A stretch of DNA of 64,000 nt from JBQLZQ01 sp052168355 (lineage in GTDB: Bacteria > Pseudomonadota > Alphaproteobacteria > DSM-16000 > Inquilinaceae): contig JBQLZQ010000005.1 in assembly GCA_052168355.1 (NCBI GenBank), forward strand, positions 1 through 64,000. The letters are read 5' to 3'. Positions 7,219 through 15,806 of the stretch are shown here, piece after piece. A program made the translations under genes and the position numbers. A model generated the notes under the pieces. The model searched no databases and had not been told where the DNA came from. It saw nothing but the letters and a program-made list of their open reading frames with translations. Each line of letters starts with the position of its first letter. Position 1 is the stretch's first letter.

Positions 7219-9885
7219 ATGGCGCGGTACAATTTCCAGGAAACGGAAGCGAAATGGCAGGCCGTCTGGCGCGATCGCGGGACCTTTGCCGCGGTCGAGG
7301 ACGGGACACGCCCGAAATACTACGTTCTTGAAATGTTCCCCTATCCGTCGGGCCGGCTGCATGTCGGTCATGTCCGGAATTACGCCATCGGCGACGTCAT
7401 CGCCCGGTATAAGCGGGCCAAGGGGTTCGCCGTGCTCCACCCGATGGGGTGGGACGCGTTCGGGCTGCCGGCGGAAAACGCGGCCATCGCCAATAATATT
7501 CCGCCTGCGGAATGGACCTTCGAAAACATCCGGGTGATGCGCCGGCAGCTCGAGAGGATCGGGCTGTCCTACGATTGGGACCGGGAATTCGCCACCTGCA
7601 CGCCGGACTATTACCGCCACGAACAAAAGATGTTCCTGGATTTCCTGAAGGCCGATCTGGCCTATCGCAAGGAATCCTGGGTCAATTGGGACCCGGTGGA
7701 ACACACCGTTCTGGCCAACGAGCAGGTCGTGGACGGGTGCGGCTGGCGATCCGGCGTGCCGGTGGAGCGGCGCAAGCTGACCCAGTGGTTCCTGCGTATC
7801 ACCGCGTTTGCCGACCCGTTGCTGGAGGCGCTCGACACGCTCGACCGCTGGCCCGACCGGGTGAAGCTGATGCAGGAAAACTGGATCGGCCGGTCTGTCG
7901 GCGCCACGGCGCAATTCGCCCTGCGCGGGCGGGACGAGGCGCTTGACGTCTTCACCACCCGGCCGGACACCCTGTTCGGCGCCAGTTTCTGCGCCATTGC
8001 CCCCGATCACCCGCTGGCCGAGGCGATGGCCAAGGATGATCCCGGACTGGCCGCCTTTATCGCCGAGTGCCGCCAGCTCGGGACCAGCGAAGCGGCCATC
8101 GAAACGGCGGAAAAGCGCGGCTACGACACGGGCTTGCGCGCGGTGCACCCGTTCGACGCCGATTGGGACCTGCCGGTCTATGTCGCCAATTTCGTGTTGA
8201 TGGAGTACGGCACGGGGGCCATTTTCGGCTGCCCGGCGCACGATCAGCGCGATCTGGACTTCGCCCGGAAATACGGCCTGGCCGTCGCGCCCGCCCTGTG
8301 GCCCGCGGACGCCGCGCCCTTGGACGACGAGACGGCGGCGGCATTGCCCGAAGCGGTACGCGCGCGGTTCGACCAGGATCCGGTCCAGGTTTTGGACGAT
8401 GGCACCCGCGCATTCCACGTCGGCCGAACCGCTTTTGTGGCCACCGACGGCCCGGCCCTGGCTTATCGCCTGGGCGATCTGTCGTCCCGCCCGATCCTGA
8501 CCGTCGCCGAGGCCAAGGATGTGGCGATCGCGGCCCTGGCCGCCCGCGGCGCGGGCGAGGCCAACATCCGATACCGGCTGCGGGACTGGGGCGTGTCCCG
8601 CCAGCGCTATTGGGGATGCCCGATCCCGGTCATCCATTGCGGGACGTGCGGCGTGGTGCCGGTGCCCGAGGCCGACCTGCCCGTCGAGCTGCCGATGGAT
8701 GTCACCCTGGACGCCCCCGGCAACCCGCTGGCCCGCCACCCGACCTGGAAACACGTGGCCTGCCCCCAATGCGGCGGCGCGGCGGAGCGGGAAATCGACA
8801 CGTTCGACACCTTCTTCGAATCGTCCTGGTATTTCGCGCGGTTCTGCTCGCCCAACGCGCCCCAGGGACTGGACCCGGCGGCGGTCAATTATTGGCTGCC
8901 GGTCGACCAGTATATCGGCGGCATCGAGCATGCCGTGCTGCACCTGCTCTATGCCCGCTTTTTCACACGGGCCTTGAAACAGTGCGGCTATCTGACGGTG
9001 GAGGAGCCCTTCGCCGGGCTGATGACCCAGGGCATGGTGGTGCACGAGACCTATCGCGACGCCAATAACGAATGGGTCTATCCCGAAGAGGTGGCATGGC
9101 GCGACGGATCGCCGGTCGGAGCCGCCGACGGGGCGCCCCTGACCCAGGGGCGCCTTGAAAAGATGAGCAAATCCAAGAAGAACGCCGTGGGGCTGGACGG
9201 CACGGTGGATGCCTACGGGGCCGACACCGTACGCTTGCTGCTGTTGTCCGACAGCCCGCCGGAGCGTGATCTGGAATGGACCGACGCCGGGATCGAAGGG
9301 GCCTGGCGCTATCTCAACCGTCTCTGGCGTCTGGTCGACGAGCCGGCGTTCGCGCCGGCGCCGCCGGGAACGCCGCGTCCCCGGACCATGGTGCCGGAGG
9401 CCGAGGCCCTGCGCCGGCGGGTCCACAAGACCATCGACGCGGTCGGGGCCGATTTCGAAGCGTTCCGGTTGAACCGGGCGGTGGCCCGCATCCGCGAACT
9501 GAGCAACGCCGTCGCCGAACTTGATGGTTCCGGGGACGGAACGGCCTGGGCGCTGCGCGAGGCGCTGGAAGCGCTGGTCGTGCTGTGCGGGCCCATCATG
9601 CCCCATTTGGCCGAGGAAATGTGGGCCCGTCTCGGTCACGAAACGATTCTGGCCGACACGCCCTGGCCAGCGGTGGACCCGTCGTTGACCGTGGACGACC
9701 GGGTGACCGTGGCCATCCAGGTCAACGGCAAGCTGCGCGCCACGGTGCATCTGCCGCGCGACGTCGAAAAGGCGGCGGCGGAGAAGGCGGCGCTGGATGA
9801 ACCCAACGTGGTCCGCGCCCTGGAAGGAAGAACCGTGCGCAAGGTGATCGTCGTGCCCAACAGGATCGTCAATGTCGTCGCCTGA
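7219..9885 (+). CDS. leuS: Leucyl-tRNA synthetase
   Basis: An 888-residue class I aminoacyl-tRNA synthetase that charges tRNA-Leu in the cytosol. HVGH (residues 48-51) and KMSKS (648-652) are the two ATP-binding signatures. The inserted CP1 editing domain is present, with TTRPDTLFGA and GTGAIFGCPAHDQRDLDFA, whose acidic residue directs hydrolysis of mischarged tRNA. A CxxC...CxxC pair (IHCGTCG, VACPQCG) forms the zinc-ribbon-like insert. ATG 7219 (MARYNFQETEAKWQ) is the canonical start; the frame opens far upstream, inside the DUF3576 gene. The stop overlaps the start of lptE by 14 bases. Confidence 0.97.
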   Translation: MARYNFQETEAKWQAVWRDRGTFAAVEDGTRPKYYVLEMFPYPSGRLHVGHVRNYAIGDVIARYKRAKGFAVLHPMGWDAFGLPAENAAIANNIPPAEWTFENIRVMRRQLERIGLSYDWDREFATCTPDYYRHEQKMFLDFLKADLAYRKESWVNWDPVEHTVLANEQVVDGCGWRSGVPVERRKLTQWFLRITAFADPLLEALDTLDRWPDRVKLMQENWIGRSVGATAQFALRGRDEALDVFTTRPDTLFGASFCAIAPDHPLAEAMAKDDPGLAAFIAECRQLGTSEAAIETAEKRGYDTGLRAVHPFDADWDLPVYVANFVLMEYGTGAIFGCPAHDQRDLDFARKYGLAVAPALWPADAAPLDDETAAALPEAVRARFDQDPVQVLDDGTRAFHVGRTAFVATDGPALAYRLGDLSSRPILTVAEAKDVAIAALAARGAGEANIRYRLRDWGVSRQRYWGCPIPVIHCGTCGVVPVPEADLPVELPMDVTLDAPGNPLARHPTWKHVACPQCGGAAEREIDTFDTFFESSWYFARFCSPNAPQGLDPAAVNYWLPVDQYIGGIEHAVLHLLYARFFTRALKQCGYLTVEEPFAGLMTQGMVVHETYRDANNEWVYPEEVAWRDGSPVGAADGAPLTQGRLEKMSKSKKNAVGLDGTVDAYGADTVRLLLLSDSPPERDLEWTDAGIEGAWRYLNRLWRLVDEPAFAPAPPGTPRPRTMVPEAEALRRRVHKTIDAVGADFEAFRLNRAVARIRELSNAVAELDGSGDGTAWALREALEALVVLCGPIMPHLAEEMWARLGHETILADTPWPAVDPSLTVDDRVTVAIQVNGKLRATVHLPRDVEKAAAEKAALDEPNVVRALEGRTVRKVIVVPNRIVNVVA

Positions 9886-10426
9886 CGGCGCCAGGCCGCG
9901 CCGCCGCGCCTTTGTCGCGGGCGCGTCGATGCTGATGCTGGGCGGACTGGCCGGGTGCGGGTTCACGCCGCTTTACGGAGCCGGCGAGGATGGCGTCGCC
10001 ATTTCCGACACCCTGACCGACATCAAGATCGCGGTCATCCCCGATCGAGACGGCCAGATTCTCCGCAACTACCTGATCGAACGGTTCAATCCGTCCGGCC
10101 GGCCCACCGAGCCGCGGTTCGTTCTGGAGGTGGGCCTGCGCGAGGCGATCCAGCGCCTGGGGATCGAGAAGGACGCCACGGCCACCCGCGCGAACTTGAT
10201 CGTTTCGGCTCCGTATCGGGTGACGGACTCGGCCGATGGCAGCGTGGTCGTCGCCGGCGAGGCCAATACGGTGACCAGCTATTCCATTCTCGACGATCAG
10301 TTCGCCACGCTCAGCGCCGAGCGCAGCGCCCGGGACCGGGCGCTGCGTCAACTCAGCGATACCATTCGGACGCGGGTCTCGCTGCATTTCGCCCAGGCGC
10401 GCGCCGAGACACCGGGAACCACGTGA
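9872..10426 (+). CDS. lptE: LPS-assembly lipoprotein LptE
   Basis: A 184-residue lipoprotein: a basic N-terminus (RPRRR), a hydrophobic segment and LAGC with Cys29 for lipidation, followed directly by the LptE hallmark GFTPLYG. LptE plugs the LptD beta-barrel and helps to insert lipopolysaccharide in the outer membrane. The remaining alternation of strands and helices (IAVIPDRDGQILRNYLIERF, FVLEVGLREAIQRLGI, LRQLSDTIRTRVSLHF) is usual. It overlaps leuS by 14 bases and is followed by holA 1 base later, the standard leuS-lptE-holA cluster. Confidence 0.93.
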   Translation: MSSPDGARPRRRAFVAGASMLMLGGLAGCGFTPLYGAGEDGVAISDTLTDIKIAVIPDRDGQILRNYLIERFNPSGRPTEPRFVLEVGLREAIQRLGIEKDATATRANLIVSAPYRVTDSADGSVVVAGEANTVTSYSILDDQFATLSAERSARDRALRQLSDTIRTRVSLHFAQARAETPGTT

Positions 10427-10427
10427 G

Positions 10428-11456
10428 GTGACCAAGATCGCGGCCGGGCGGGTGGATGGGTTTCTCCGGGCGCCCGATCCGGCCTGCCGCGCCGCCCTGA
10501 TCTACGGACCCGATGCCGGCCTGGTCCGGGAGCGGTCGGCCATTCTGCTGCGACGCATCGTCGATGACCCGCAGGATCCGTTCCGTGTGGCCGACATGGA
10601 CGGCGGCGACGTGGTGCGGGACCCCGCCCGCCTGGGAGACGAAGCCGCGTCCCTCTCCCTGACCGGCGGACGGCGGGTGATTCGGGTGCGGCAGGCGGCC
10701 GACGGGGTTACGGCGGCGCTGACCCAGGCCCTGGCCGGACCCAACACCGACAGCCTGATCATCGTCGAGGCCGGCGACCTCGGCCCCCGGTCCAGCCTGC
10801 GCAAGCTGTGCGAGGGGGCGAAGAACGCGGTGGCCCTGCCCTGTTACGCGGCCGACGCCGATGCCGTGGCCCAGCTGGCGCAATCGGTGCTGCGGGACCG
10901 GAACATCGCCCTGGACCGCGATGCCGAGGCGGTTCTGGCCGACCGATTGACCGGCGACCGTCAGGTGGCCCGGCAGGCCTTGGAGACGCTGGCCACCTAT
11001 GTCGGGGACGGCGGCCGGGCCGACATGGACGCGGTTCTGGCCTGTGTCGGGGACAGCGCGGAACGCTCCCTCGACGATCTGGTGCTGGCCGTCGGCAATG
11101 GGGACCACGCCACGGCCGATCGCCTGCTGGCGACCTTGCTGGACCAGGGGACGGCGCCGGTGGCCGTCCTGCGCGCGGCGCAGCGGCATTTCGGCCGGCT
11201 GCACCTGGCCGCCGCCCGCGTGGCCGGCGGTGAGGCGCCCGACCGGGCCATGGCGACCCTGCGTCCCCCGGTCTTCTTCAAAATTCAGCCCTTGTTCCGT
11301 CGCCAGCTTGAACGCTGGCGCGTCGAGCGGCTGGGCGAGGCCCTGGAACGGCTGATGGAGGCGGAGGCCGGATGCAAGCGGACGGGCGCGCCCGATCGGT
11401 TGATCTGCGGCCGGGTGCTGCTTCAGCTTTCCAGCCTGGCCAACCGCGCGGCTTGA
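10428..11456 (+). CDS. holA: DNA polymerase III delta subunit
   Basis: A 342-residue protein of the HolA family, the clamp-loader subunit that opens the beta sliding clamp. The N-terminal AAA-like domain (ALIYGPDAGLVRERS, then LIIVEAGDLGPRSSLRK) lacks a functional Walker A, as is normal for delta; the C-terminal collar domain contains FGRLHLAAARVAGG and PPVFFKIQPLFRRQL. The start is GTG 10428, two bases after the lptE TGA, which implies coupling. It ends 13 bases from the convergent parB end, leaving no room for a separate terminator. Confidence 0.92.
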   Translation: MTKIAAGRVDGFLRAPDPACRAALIYGPDAGLVRERSAILLRRIVDDPQDPFRVADMDGGDVVRDPARLGDEAASLSLTGGRRVIRVRQAADGVTAALTQALAGPNTDSLIIVEAGDLGPRSSLRKLCEGAKNAVALPCYAADADAVAQLAQSVLRDRNIALDRDAEAVLADRLTGDRQVARQALETLATYVGDGGRADMDAVLACVGDSAERSLDDLVLAVGNGDHATADRLLATLLDQGTAPVAVLRAAQRHFGRLHLAAARVAGGEAPDRAMATLRPPVFFKIQPLFRRQLERWRVERLGEALERLMEAEAGCKRTGAPDRLICGRVLLQLSSLANRAA

Positions 11457-11469
11457 GTGCTCGGGGCGG

Positions 11470-12438
11470 TCAGTCGGCGGCCGGCCGCGGTGTCTGGCTG
11501 AGCCGCTGAAGAACGTCGTCGAGCTGATCCAGGGTCCTGTAGTGGATCGACAGCGTGCCCGACCCGTCGCGGCCCGCCGCCAGGGCCACCTTGAGACCCA
11601 GCAATCCGGAGAGATCGTTTTCCAGGGCCAGCGTGTCGGGATCCTTGGTGCCCCCGGGCGAACCCTGCGGCGGTCCTTGCTGCACCGCCGGGTCGGCCCC
11701 GTCCGTGGCGGTCGACGACCCGGCGCGGCGGCGCGTCGGCCGCGGCGGCGCGCCTTCCCGCGACAGCGCCTCGGTCTGGCGGACATTGAGGCCCTGCGCG
11801 ACCACCTTTTCCGCCGCCGCGGCCGGATCGGCGCAGGCCAGCAGGGCCCTGGCATGACCGGCCGTGACCGCGCCCGTTTCCAGGTAGATGTGCACCGACT
11901 TTGGCAGGTCGAGAAGGCGCAGGGTGTTGGCGATGTGGCTGCGGCTTTTGCCGACCGCCTTGGCCAGATCCTCCTGGGAATGGTTGAATTCGTCGATCAG
12001 GCGGCGGTAGCCCATCGCCTCTTCCAGGGCGTTCAGGTCCTGGCGCTGGACATTTTCGATGATCGCGATCTGCAGCGTCTCGAGGTCCGACAGCTCCCGG
12101 ATGATGACCGGAACCTCGTGCAGCTTGGCCCGTTGGGCCGCCCGCCAGCGCCGCTCGCCGGCGACGATCTCGTAATTGCCGGACCCGTCGGGCAGGGGCC
12201 GGACCAGGATCGGCTGCAGGATGCCCTGCTCGCGGATGGAGTCGACCAGCTCGACCAGCTCCACCTCGTCGAAATGGCGGCGCGGCTGATCCGGGTTCTG
12301 GACGAGGCGCTCGATCGGCAACGCCCTGGTCTGCCGCAGCCGGTCGAGGCCGCCATAGCCGGCCTCCTCGTCGCCGAACAGCGCATCCAGGCCACGGCCC
12401 AGATTGGTTCGGCGCTTGGCCTGATCGTCGCCGCTCAC
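11470..12438 (-). CDS. parB: Chromosome-partitioning protein ParB
   Basis: A 322-residue parS-binding CTPase clamp. It has the N-terminal NLGRGLDALFG segment that contacts ParA, the GERRWRA motif (residues 94-100) and ENVQRQDL (128-135) of the CTP pocket, a helix-turn-helix region (LAKAVGKSRSHIANTLRLLDLP) that reads parS, a linker rich in Pro/Gly/Ala, and a C-terminal dimerisation domain. GTG 12438 overlaps the parA stop as GTGA, so translation is coupled. The open frame extends to 12507, but the extra residues are inside parA. Two parS sites lie 1.1 and 3.4 kb upstream. Confidence 0.95.
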   Translation of the reverse strand: MSGDDQAKRRTNLGRGLDALFGDEEAGYGGLDRLRQTRALPIERLVQNPDQPRRHFDEVELVELVDSIREQGILQPILVRPLPDGSGNYEIVAGERRWRAAQRAKLHEVPVIIRELSDLETLQIAIIENVQRQDLNALEEAMGYRRLIDEFNHSQEDLAKAVGKSRSHIANTLRLLDLPKSVHIYLETGAVTAGHARALLACADPAAAAEKVVAQGLNVRQTEALSREGAPPRPTRRRAGSSTATDGADPAVQQGPPQGSPGGTKDPDTLALENDLSGLLGLKVALAAGRDGSGTLSIHYRTLDQLDDVLQRLSQTPRPAAD

Positions 12439-13220
12439 GCGGACAGCCTTTTTTCGCGGCGCAGCACCTCGCTGGCCAGATGCACATAGGCCTGGGCGCC
12501 GGCGCACTGCAGATCGTACAACAGCACGGGCTTGCCGTGGGACGGCGCCTCGGACACCCGCACATTGCGCGGGATGACGGTGTCATAGACCGTGGCCCCC
12601 AGATGGCCGCGCACGTCCTGGGCCACCAGGTCGGAGAGATTGTTCCGCTTGTCGAACATCGTCAGAACCACCCCTTGGATCTCGAGCGTGGGGTTCAAGG
12701 CCCGCCGGACCCGCTCGATGGTCCGCATCAGATGGCTCAGCCCCTCAAGGGCATAGAACTCGCACTGCAGGGGGACCAGAACGGCGTCGGCCGCGACCAG
12801 GGCGTTCAGCGTCAGCAGCCCAAGGGCCGGCGGACAGTCGATCAGAACGTAGTCGTACCCGGTCGGCGCCGCCCTCAGCGCCTCACGCAGGCGGAATTCC
12901 CGCCGTGGGATGTCGACCAGCTCCAGCTCCGCCCCCGAAAGATCGACGGACGCGGGCAGCAGCGACAGGCCGGGAACCGGCGAGGGGATGGCCGCGCCGG
13001 CGACATCGGTCTCGCCGAAGATCAGCTGATAGGATCCGCGGTCCCGCTGGCCGCGCCCGACGCCAAGCCCGGTGCTGGCGTTGCCCTGGGGATCGAGATC
13101 GACGACCAGAACCCGCTTGTGGCACGCCGCCAGGGCGGTTCCCAGATTGATGGCGGTCGTGGTCTTGCCGACCCCGCCCTTCTGGTTCGCGACCGCGATG
13201 ACTCGGGTGGGCAGGCGCAT
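12435..13220 (-). CDS. parA: Chromosome-partitioning ATPase ParA (Soj)
   Basis: A 261-residue deviant-Walker ATPase that moves ParB-parS complexes across the nucleoid. KGGVGKT (residues 14-20) is the deviant Walker A with the signature lysine, followed by VLVVDLDPQGNASTGLG (Walker A-prime) and YDVLIDCPP-like YDYVLIDCPPALGLLTLNAL (Walker B). I chose ATG 13220 (MRLPTRVIAVANQ), which matches the usual short N-terminus; a TTG at 13268 would add 16 residues and overlap rsmG. Order rsmG-parA-parB with 4-base overlap to parB is the conserved alphaproteobacterial arrangement. Confidence 0.94.
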   Translation of the reverse strand: MRLPTRVIAVANQKGGVGKTTTAINLGTALAACHKRVLVVDLDPQGNASTGLGVGRGQRDRGSYQLIFGETDVAGAAIPSPVPGLSLLPASVDLSGAELELVDIPRREFRLREALRAAPTGYDYVLIDCPPALGLLTLNALVAADAVLVPLQCEFYALEGLSHLMRTIERVRRALNPTLEIQGVVLTMFDKRNNLSDLVAQDVRGHLGATVYDTVIPRNVRVSEAPSHGKPVLLYDLQCAGAQAYVHLASEVLRREKRLSA

Positions 13221-13251
13221 GATGCTCTGCGCCAGTTCGGGCCGTGTCTCA

Positions 13252-13878
13252 TCAATCCGCAAGGCCAAGCCCCCAAATGCGCAGGACGGTGCCCGACGGG
13301 TCGGTCATGCTGGGCACCCGATCGACGCGCATCATCGTACTTATAGTGGCCGAGGTCAATTCATTGTCCACATCTTGTCCTTTTGGGAACAGACACACCG
13401 TCTCCGGCCCGGCGAACGGCCGCGCCAGATCGAACAGGACAGGCAGCGGGGCAAGCGCGCGGGCCGTGATCGCATCGGCCGCGAACGGCGCAACCGAGTC
13501 GATTCGCGCCATGTGCACCGTCACCGCCACCCCTGTTTCACGTGAAACTTCCTGGAGGAAGATGGCTTTCCTTTGGTCGCTTTCAATCAGATGGACATCG
13601 GGCACGCCGAGGATGGCCAGGACCAGGCCGGGAAACCCGGCGCCGCTGCCCAGATCGACCAGGGAGGCGACCGTCGGCGGCAGCAGGGCGTGGAGCTGGG
13701 CCGAATCCCACATGTGCCGGCGCCACACATCGTCCAGCGTCGACCGGCTGACCAGATTGATTCGCCGCTGCCAGCGGCGCAGCAGGCCCTCATAAACAAC
13801 GAGGCGGTCGACCGTATCGGCCGGCAGGCCGGCGGCGCGGGCAAAGCCCTCGGCGGTGAGGGGCGCTCGGTCGATCAG
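13252..13878 (-). CDS. rsmG: 16S rRNA m7G527 methyltransferase RsmG (GidB), apparent CTG start
   Basis: A 208-residue SAM-dependent enzyme that methylates G527 of 16S rRNA. The SAM motif LVDLGSGAGFPGL is at residues 73-85, preceded by the family block YEGLLRRWQRRINLVSRSTLDDVWRRH (29-55), which must be translated but lies upstream of the first GTG (13728). No ATG, GTG or TTG occurs in frame between that block and well inside mnmG; the best start is CTG at 13878-13876, which overlaps the mnmG stop as CTGA. A parS palindrome lies inside the coding sequence (13535-13548) and encodes VSRET. Start call is inferred. Confidence 0.85.
   Translation of the reverse strand: MIDRAPLTAEGFARAAGLPADTVDRLVVYEGLLRRWQRRINLVSRSTLDDVWRRHMWDSAQLHALLPPTVASLVDLGSGAGFPGLVLAILGVPDVHLIESDQRKAIFLQEVSRETGVAVTVHMARIDSVAPFAADAITARALAPLPVLFDLARPFAGPETVCLFPKGQDVDNELTSATISTMMRVDRVPSMTDPSGTVLRIWGLGLAD
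13535..13548. promoter_or_regulatory. parS: parS site 1 (inside rsmG)
   Basis: A perfect 14-base palindrome GTTTCACGTGAAAC, in context TGTTTCACGTGAAACT, matches the chromosomal parS consensus bound by ParB. It lies within rsmG, 0.3 kb upstream of parA. Confidence 0.93.
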
Positions 13879-15740
13879 GCCGACAGCCGAGTGTCGGCCC
13901 GGCGGACATGGCGCAGCAAGGCGACCAGGGCGGCCGGGGTGACCCCGGGGATGCGGCCGGCGGCGCCAAGGGTCTCGGGCCGGCTGGCGCTGAGGATCTG
14001 GCGCATTTCGGCCGACAGGCTGCCAATGTCCGCATAGTCCAGATCGGCGGGCAGGGCGAGGGTTTCGTCCCGCCGGAACGCCCTGATGTCGGCGTCCTGC
14101 CGGGCGACATAGCCGCTGTACCGGGCCTCGATTTCGATTTGGGCGGCGATGGCGGGGGGCAGGGCGCCAAGCTCCGGCCAGACCGCGGCCAGGGCGGTCA
14201 GGGTGAGATCCGGCCGGCGCAGGAGATCGGCCACGCTGCGCCGAACCCCGTCCTGATTGATGGCGAAGCCGCGCCGCGCCGCCTCGGACGGCGTCAGGTC
14301 CAGCGACGCGACCAGGGCCCTGGCCTCCGCCAGCGCGGCCGACTTGGCCGCGAAGTGGCGGGCCCGGACCGGCCCGACACAGCCCAGGGCCTCGCCCCGC
14401 GCCGTCAGCCGCTGATCGGCGTTGTCGGCCCGCAGCGTCAGGCGGTATTCCGCCCGGGATGTGAACATCCGGTAGGGCTCGGCCGTGCCCCGGCTGGTCA
14501 GGTCGTCGATCATCACGCCGATATAGGCGTCGGCCCGATCCAGGCGGAACTCCCCGCCGCCGGCGGCCGCCAGCGCGGCGTTGATCCCGGCCATCAGCCC
14601 CTGGGCCGCCGCTTCCTCATAGCCCGTGGTGCCGTTGATCTGACCGGCCAGATAGAGCCCCGGGAGCCGGCGGGTTTCCAGGGTGGCCCAAAGCTCCCGC
14701 GGGTCGACATAGTCGTATTCGATGGCGTAGCCGGGCCGGATGATGCGCACCCGTTCCAGCCCCGGAATGTTCCGCAGCATCTCCCGCTGCACGGGCTCGG
14801 GCAGGGAGGTGGACAGACCGTTGGGATAGACCGTGTCGTCGTCCAGCCCCTCCGGCTCCAAGAAGATCTGGTGCCGCTCCTTATCGGCAAAGCGGACGAT
14901 CTTGTCCTCGATCGAGGGGCAATAGCGGGGACCGACACCGGTGATCTGGCCGCTGTACAAGGGGGCCCGATGCAGGTTGGCGCGGATGGCGTCGTGGGCC
15001 GGCGCGGTGGTGAAGGTGATGTGGCAGGGACGCTGCGGCGTGACGATCGAGTCGGTGAGGGTGGAAAACGGCTCCGGCGGGTCGTCGCCGTCCTGGACCT
15101 GCAGGCCGGCATAATCGATGGTCGTGCCGTCCAGGCGCGGCGGCGTCCCGGTCTTCAGGCGGCCCATCCGCAGGCCGGACGCGTACAACGTGTCCGCCAG
15201 GCGTATGGCGGGCGCTTCACCGGTACGGCCCGCCGGGGTCGTTTCGTCCCCGATATGAATAACGCCCCGCAAAAAGGTGCCCGTGGTCAGGACCACGGCC
15301 CGTGCCGGCACGGTCTCGCCACTGGCCAGGATCACCCCGGTCACCCTTCCGTCCGCGGCCCTGGCCAGGCCGTCGACGGGCGCCGCCCGCAGGGTCAGGC
15401 CAGGCTGGGCCCGCAGCGCCTCTTGCATGGCGGCGCGGTAGAGGCGCCGGTCGGCCTGGGCGCGGGGGCCGCGCACGGCCGGTCCCTTACTGCGGTTGAG
15501 CACCCGGAACTGGATCCCGGCCCGGTCCGCGACCCGGCCCATCAGCCCGTCGAGGGCGTCGATCTCCCGCACCAGATGGCCCTTGCCCAGCCCGCCGATG
15601 GCCGGGTTGCAAGACATCTCACCGATGGTCTCGATCCTGTGGGTCAGCAGCAGCGTCCGGGCGCCCATCCGCGCCGCCGCGGCCGCCGCCTCGCAGCCGG
15701 CATGGCCGCCCCCCACCACAATGACGTCATAGCCCTTCAT
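13875..15740 (-). CDS. mnmG: tRNA uridine-5-carboxymethylaminomethyl modification enzyme MnmG (GidA)
   Basis: A 621-residue FAD-dependent protein that, with MnmE, installs carboxymethylaminomethyl groups at U34 of certain tRNAs. The dinucleotide-binding motif GGGHAG is at residues 10-15; other family blocks are MSCNPAIGGLGKGHLVREIDAL, RAVVLTTGTFLRG, KTGTPPRLDG, YCPSIEDK, and PGLYLAGQINGTTGYEEAAAQGL. ATG 15740 gives MKGYDVIVVGGGHAG; an upstream in-frame start at 15776 is possible but would run over the second parS site region. The stop overlaps the rsmG start. Confidence 0.97.
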   Translation of the reverse strand: MKGYDVIVVGGGHAGCEAAAAAARMGARTLLLTHRIETIGEMSCNPAIGGLGKGHLVREIDALDGLMGRVADRAGIQFRVLNRSKGPAVRGPRAQADRRLYRAAMQEALRAQPGLTLRAAPVDGLARAADGRVTGVILASGETVPARAVVLTTGTFLRGVIHIGDETTPAGRTGEAPAIRLADTLYASGLRMGRLKTGTPPRLDGTTIDYAGLQVQDGDDPPEPFSTLTDSIVTPQRPCHITFTTAPAHDAIRANLHRAPLYSGQITGVGPRYCPSIEDKIVRFADKERHQIFLEPEGLDDDTVYPNGLSTSLPEPVQREMLRNIPGLERVRIIRPGYAIEYDYVDPRELWATLETRRLPGLYLAGQINGTTGYEEAAAQGLMAGINAALAAAGGGEFRLDRADAYIGVMIDDLTSRGTAEPYRMFTSRAEYRLTLRADNADQRLTARGEALGCVGPVRARHFAAKSAALAEARALVASLDLTPSEAARRGFAINQDGVRRSVADLLRRPDLTLTALAAVWPELGALPPAIAAQIEIEARYSGYVARQDADIRAFRRDETLALPADLDYADIGSLSAEMRQILSASRPETLGAAGRIPGVTPAALVALLRHVRRADTRLSA

Positions 15741-15791
15741 GGGCAGGGTTTTAGGATCGGACGGGACGCAAGTCAAAGCCCCGGTCCGCCC

Positions 15792-15805
15792 GTTTCACGT
15801 GAAAC
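15792..15805. promoter_or_regulatory. parS: parS site 2 (between mnmG and mnmE)
   Basis: A second perfect GTTTCACGTGAAAC palindrome in the 66-base gap between mnmE and mnmG, 1 base from the mnmE stop codon. ParB spreading from here and from site 1 would cover the parAB region. Confidence 0.93.
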
Positions 15806-15806
15806 G

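Noticed and set aside
7105..9966. A 953-codon open frame on the minus strand opposite leuS
   Set aside because: High-GC DNA leaves long antisense frames open. The translation has no motif, and leuS on the other strand has all class I synthetase signatures.
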